A stretch of DNA of 64,000 nucleotides from Carnegiea gigantea (lineage: Eukaryota; Streptophyta; Magnoliopsida; Caryophyllales; Cactaceae), in assembly GCA_029747015.1 (NCBI GenBank), contig JAKOGI010002222.1, positions 62,001 through 126,000 of the forward strand, written 5' to 3'. The notes below the pieces were generated by a model. It saw only the letters and a program-made list of their open reading frames with translations, had not been told where the DNA came from and did not search any database. Positions 62,389-64,000 of the stretch are shown piece by piece (position 1 is the stretch's first letter; each line of letters begins with the position of its first letter). The position numbers and the translations under genes are program-made.

Positions 62389-62393
62389 TAAGT

Positions 62394-63559
62394 GACTAAG
62401 GAGTAACCAACAAACCACCACGCAACTGTGAAATTTATGAACTCTCCAAGCCCCAATAATTCAATGAACATACCTCATGAATGAAATAGGAAATGAGTTA
62501 ACAAAGAAAAGCACTCAAGCTATTTACATATCCAATGTCAATCACTTAGTTTTTTTTTTTCCTTGTCTTTTCTCTTTTCTCTCAACATGATTTTTTTTCT
62601 TGTTGTGTTTATTTTTTCTTTTATTCTTCTTTGGGAAATGAAATGAAAATTTCAATTATGGAAAGGCATAGAATTAGGAACTATCAACTCACGACCTAAT
62701 TTATATGTACATATACAACCCTCAATAACGTCAATCCCTCAATAAACTAACATACCAAAGTCACTTTAAACTCAATTATCCCCAAAACCACCCATTATAT
62801 AGATGAAGTAATGCTCCATAGACTTGGCTTAAAGGTTAGGAACATGTGTTTGTCCAAGGGCTAATATGAAGTGTTCACAACAAAGATGAATATAAGCTCA
62901 AAGAAGCTAGCACAGGGGGTAAAGGTTTAATATAAGGGTAGGCTATTTGGCTACATGGCTAAAACGCTTAAAGAAAGAACGCCTCCATCATATCATCAAC
63001 TATGCATATGCTACTGTGATTTTGAATAAGAGTCTAGGCAAGTCTAGAGATACAATATGGAAAATTCGCACACACAAAAGAGGATGAGACTAAGTATAAT
63101 GATCACTTCAAATAAGGATCAAAGTCTTATGGGATATCTACCAAAGTCTCAATAAGGTTATAGAATGACTCTCATGTACTGACATTAGTGCTAAAGACTC
63201 CAAGGGATAAAATAGTTCTTAATCAAGACAGGGTCTAAACAAGAAATATTTACAAAACCTTCAAAAATTTTTAGCACCAAAAGGGATTACACATCAAAAG
63301 TTACTCAAGCTCATGAAAGCTATCATGCCTGAAGAATCATCATTGGAGGGAATCCACACCATCCCTACATATAATCCTATATGCAAACCTAAATACAACT
63401 AAATGCAACACGCTAATGCAAACAAAAAGAAGCCTAAAATTATATGCTCTAACATGCATGCAAGCTAATAACCAAAAATGAAAAACATGAAGGTACCCTT
63501 CCCCCATGCTTAAATAAAGCATTATTATTCCAAGGAAAGAAAGTAAGAAGGGAAAGAGA
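62394..63559 (-). other. 3' untranslated interior of the outer gag-only type element, second part
   Basis: AT-rich noncoding sequence. At 63501-63522 the minus strand reads ATGCTT-TATTT-AAGCAT directly followed by GGGGG, the same stem-loop plus G-run layout as 58266-58300. Confidence 0.55.
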
Positions 63560-64000
63560 AAACAAAAGAGAACAATCCCACCAAGTTAGGTGCTGGGTAT
63601 GCCTAAGCTAAGGCCTCCACGTAAATGGGCCAAATGAAACATCAGTCACTTCATCACAACTTCAAGACACGGCCCGCCAAATTAGATGCTGACGAAGCGC
63701 ATAGGAGCTTATCAAACTCCTAGGATCATAATTTAGATAACACAAGGTAAGAGGCAATAACTAAAATCACACCAAAGAGTGTAACTATCCTCTTAACCTT
63801 ATCAATGGCCTTAGAAAAATCATAGGAAGGATTAAAGAATGTAGTTCACATGACTTTCTTAGACCAATCCTCTAGGCATACATAATAAGGGTCAATGGAG
63901 GGATCATACCCTCTAAAGTAACTTAGGGACACATAATCATCAACATTCCCATTAAGCATACTAAACATGTTATTCTCATAGCCAAAATCAATATTAGCAT
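63560..64000 (-). pseudogene. C-terminal part of a second gag-only type ORF, diverged
   Basis: Minus-strand translation from the window edge gives FGYENNMFSMLNGNVDDYVS, a stop near 63852, then KAIDKVKRIVTLF and, after more stops, EFDKLLCAS. These match in order the duplicated LFDKLxRALT motifs (residues 442-451 and 481-490) of the ORF at 58715-60331. The DNA after the motif also aligns with that element (about 63570-63640 against 58740-58800), including the T/C-rich end of the ORF. The rest of the ORF lies right of the window. Broken by several stops. Confidence 0.65.

Larger units (their letters stand above)
53891..64000 (-). mobile_element. Outer gag-only type LTR element, interrupted, runs off the window
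   Basis: Minus-strand element in two parts, 53891-55593 and 62394-64000, split by a related element with target duplication CTAAG. From the left: LTR to about 55034-55038; a purine-tract-like string and stem-loop (55039-55075); AT-rich 3' region; a second stem-loop with a G run (63501-63522); then the end of an ORF related to the 538-codon ORF (63560-64000). The 5' LTR should lie right of the window. The LTR start shows the same layout as the other family LTRs (GCCACAAGTGCAC against GCCGCAAGCGTAC). Confidence 0.65.

Overview
The window is repeat-dense, AT-rich nuclear DNA from a flowering plant. It holds nested LTR retrotransposons of the copia and Ty3/gypsy types, a TRIM, a Tourist-like MITE and a CACTA-type transposon, and the only plant host-gene pieces (an LRR receptor kinase and a CID-type RNA-binding protein with a GT-AG intron) are fragments inside the CACTA element. 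I found no complete host gene, no tRNA or rRNA gene and no CRISPR array. The species cannot be named from sequence alone.

Layout. 1-11938: remnant of a minus-strand, gag-only type LTR element. Its LTR was hit by a copia element (1700-11126), which was hit in gag by a second copia (2330-7037, TSD AAGAA). 13304-13716: a Tourist-like MITE next to a GA microsatellite. 14560-18460: a third, decayed copia with an unclear 3' region to about 19740. 21555-33771: a minus-strand Ty3/gypsy element (Tekay/Del-like gag) with very long LTRs (4.64 and 4.52 kb), perfect TSD TGCTT, only 3 kb of interior, a truncated RT and an extra ORF upstream of gag. 33888-40033: a CACTA-type element carrying the two host-gene fragments. 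40034-49900: mostly featureless AT-rich DNA with microsatellites and one LTR-like segment. 49900-53890: a decayed plus-strand Tat/Ogre-like gypsy element holding an intact TRIM (50761-51489, TSD CTTGG). 53891-64000 and beyond: a minus-strand gag-only type element, itself interrupted by a younger relative at 55594-62388 (TSD CTAAG) with an open reading frame of 538 codons.

The most interesting material is the gag-only family. The 55594-62388 copy has LTRs, a primer-binding site, a polypurine tract and one long ORF made of a Gag C-terminal piece, a perfect CX2CX4HX4C zinc knuckle, a long acidic tail with four VEYESF-type repeats, a duplicated LFDKLxRALT motif and a hydrophobic C-terminus. It has no protease, RT, RNase H or integrase. 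Diverged relatives of this ORF occur at both window edges, so this is a family and must move with enzymes supplied by others. A second cross-element signal is a stem-loop placed just upstream of the polypurine tract in several otherwise different elements; the loop GAGGAC is kept while the stem sequence changes.
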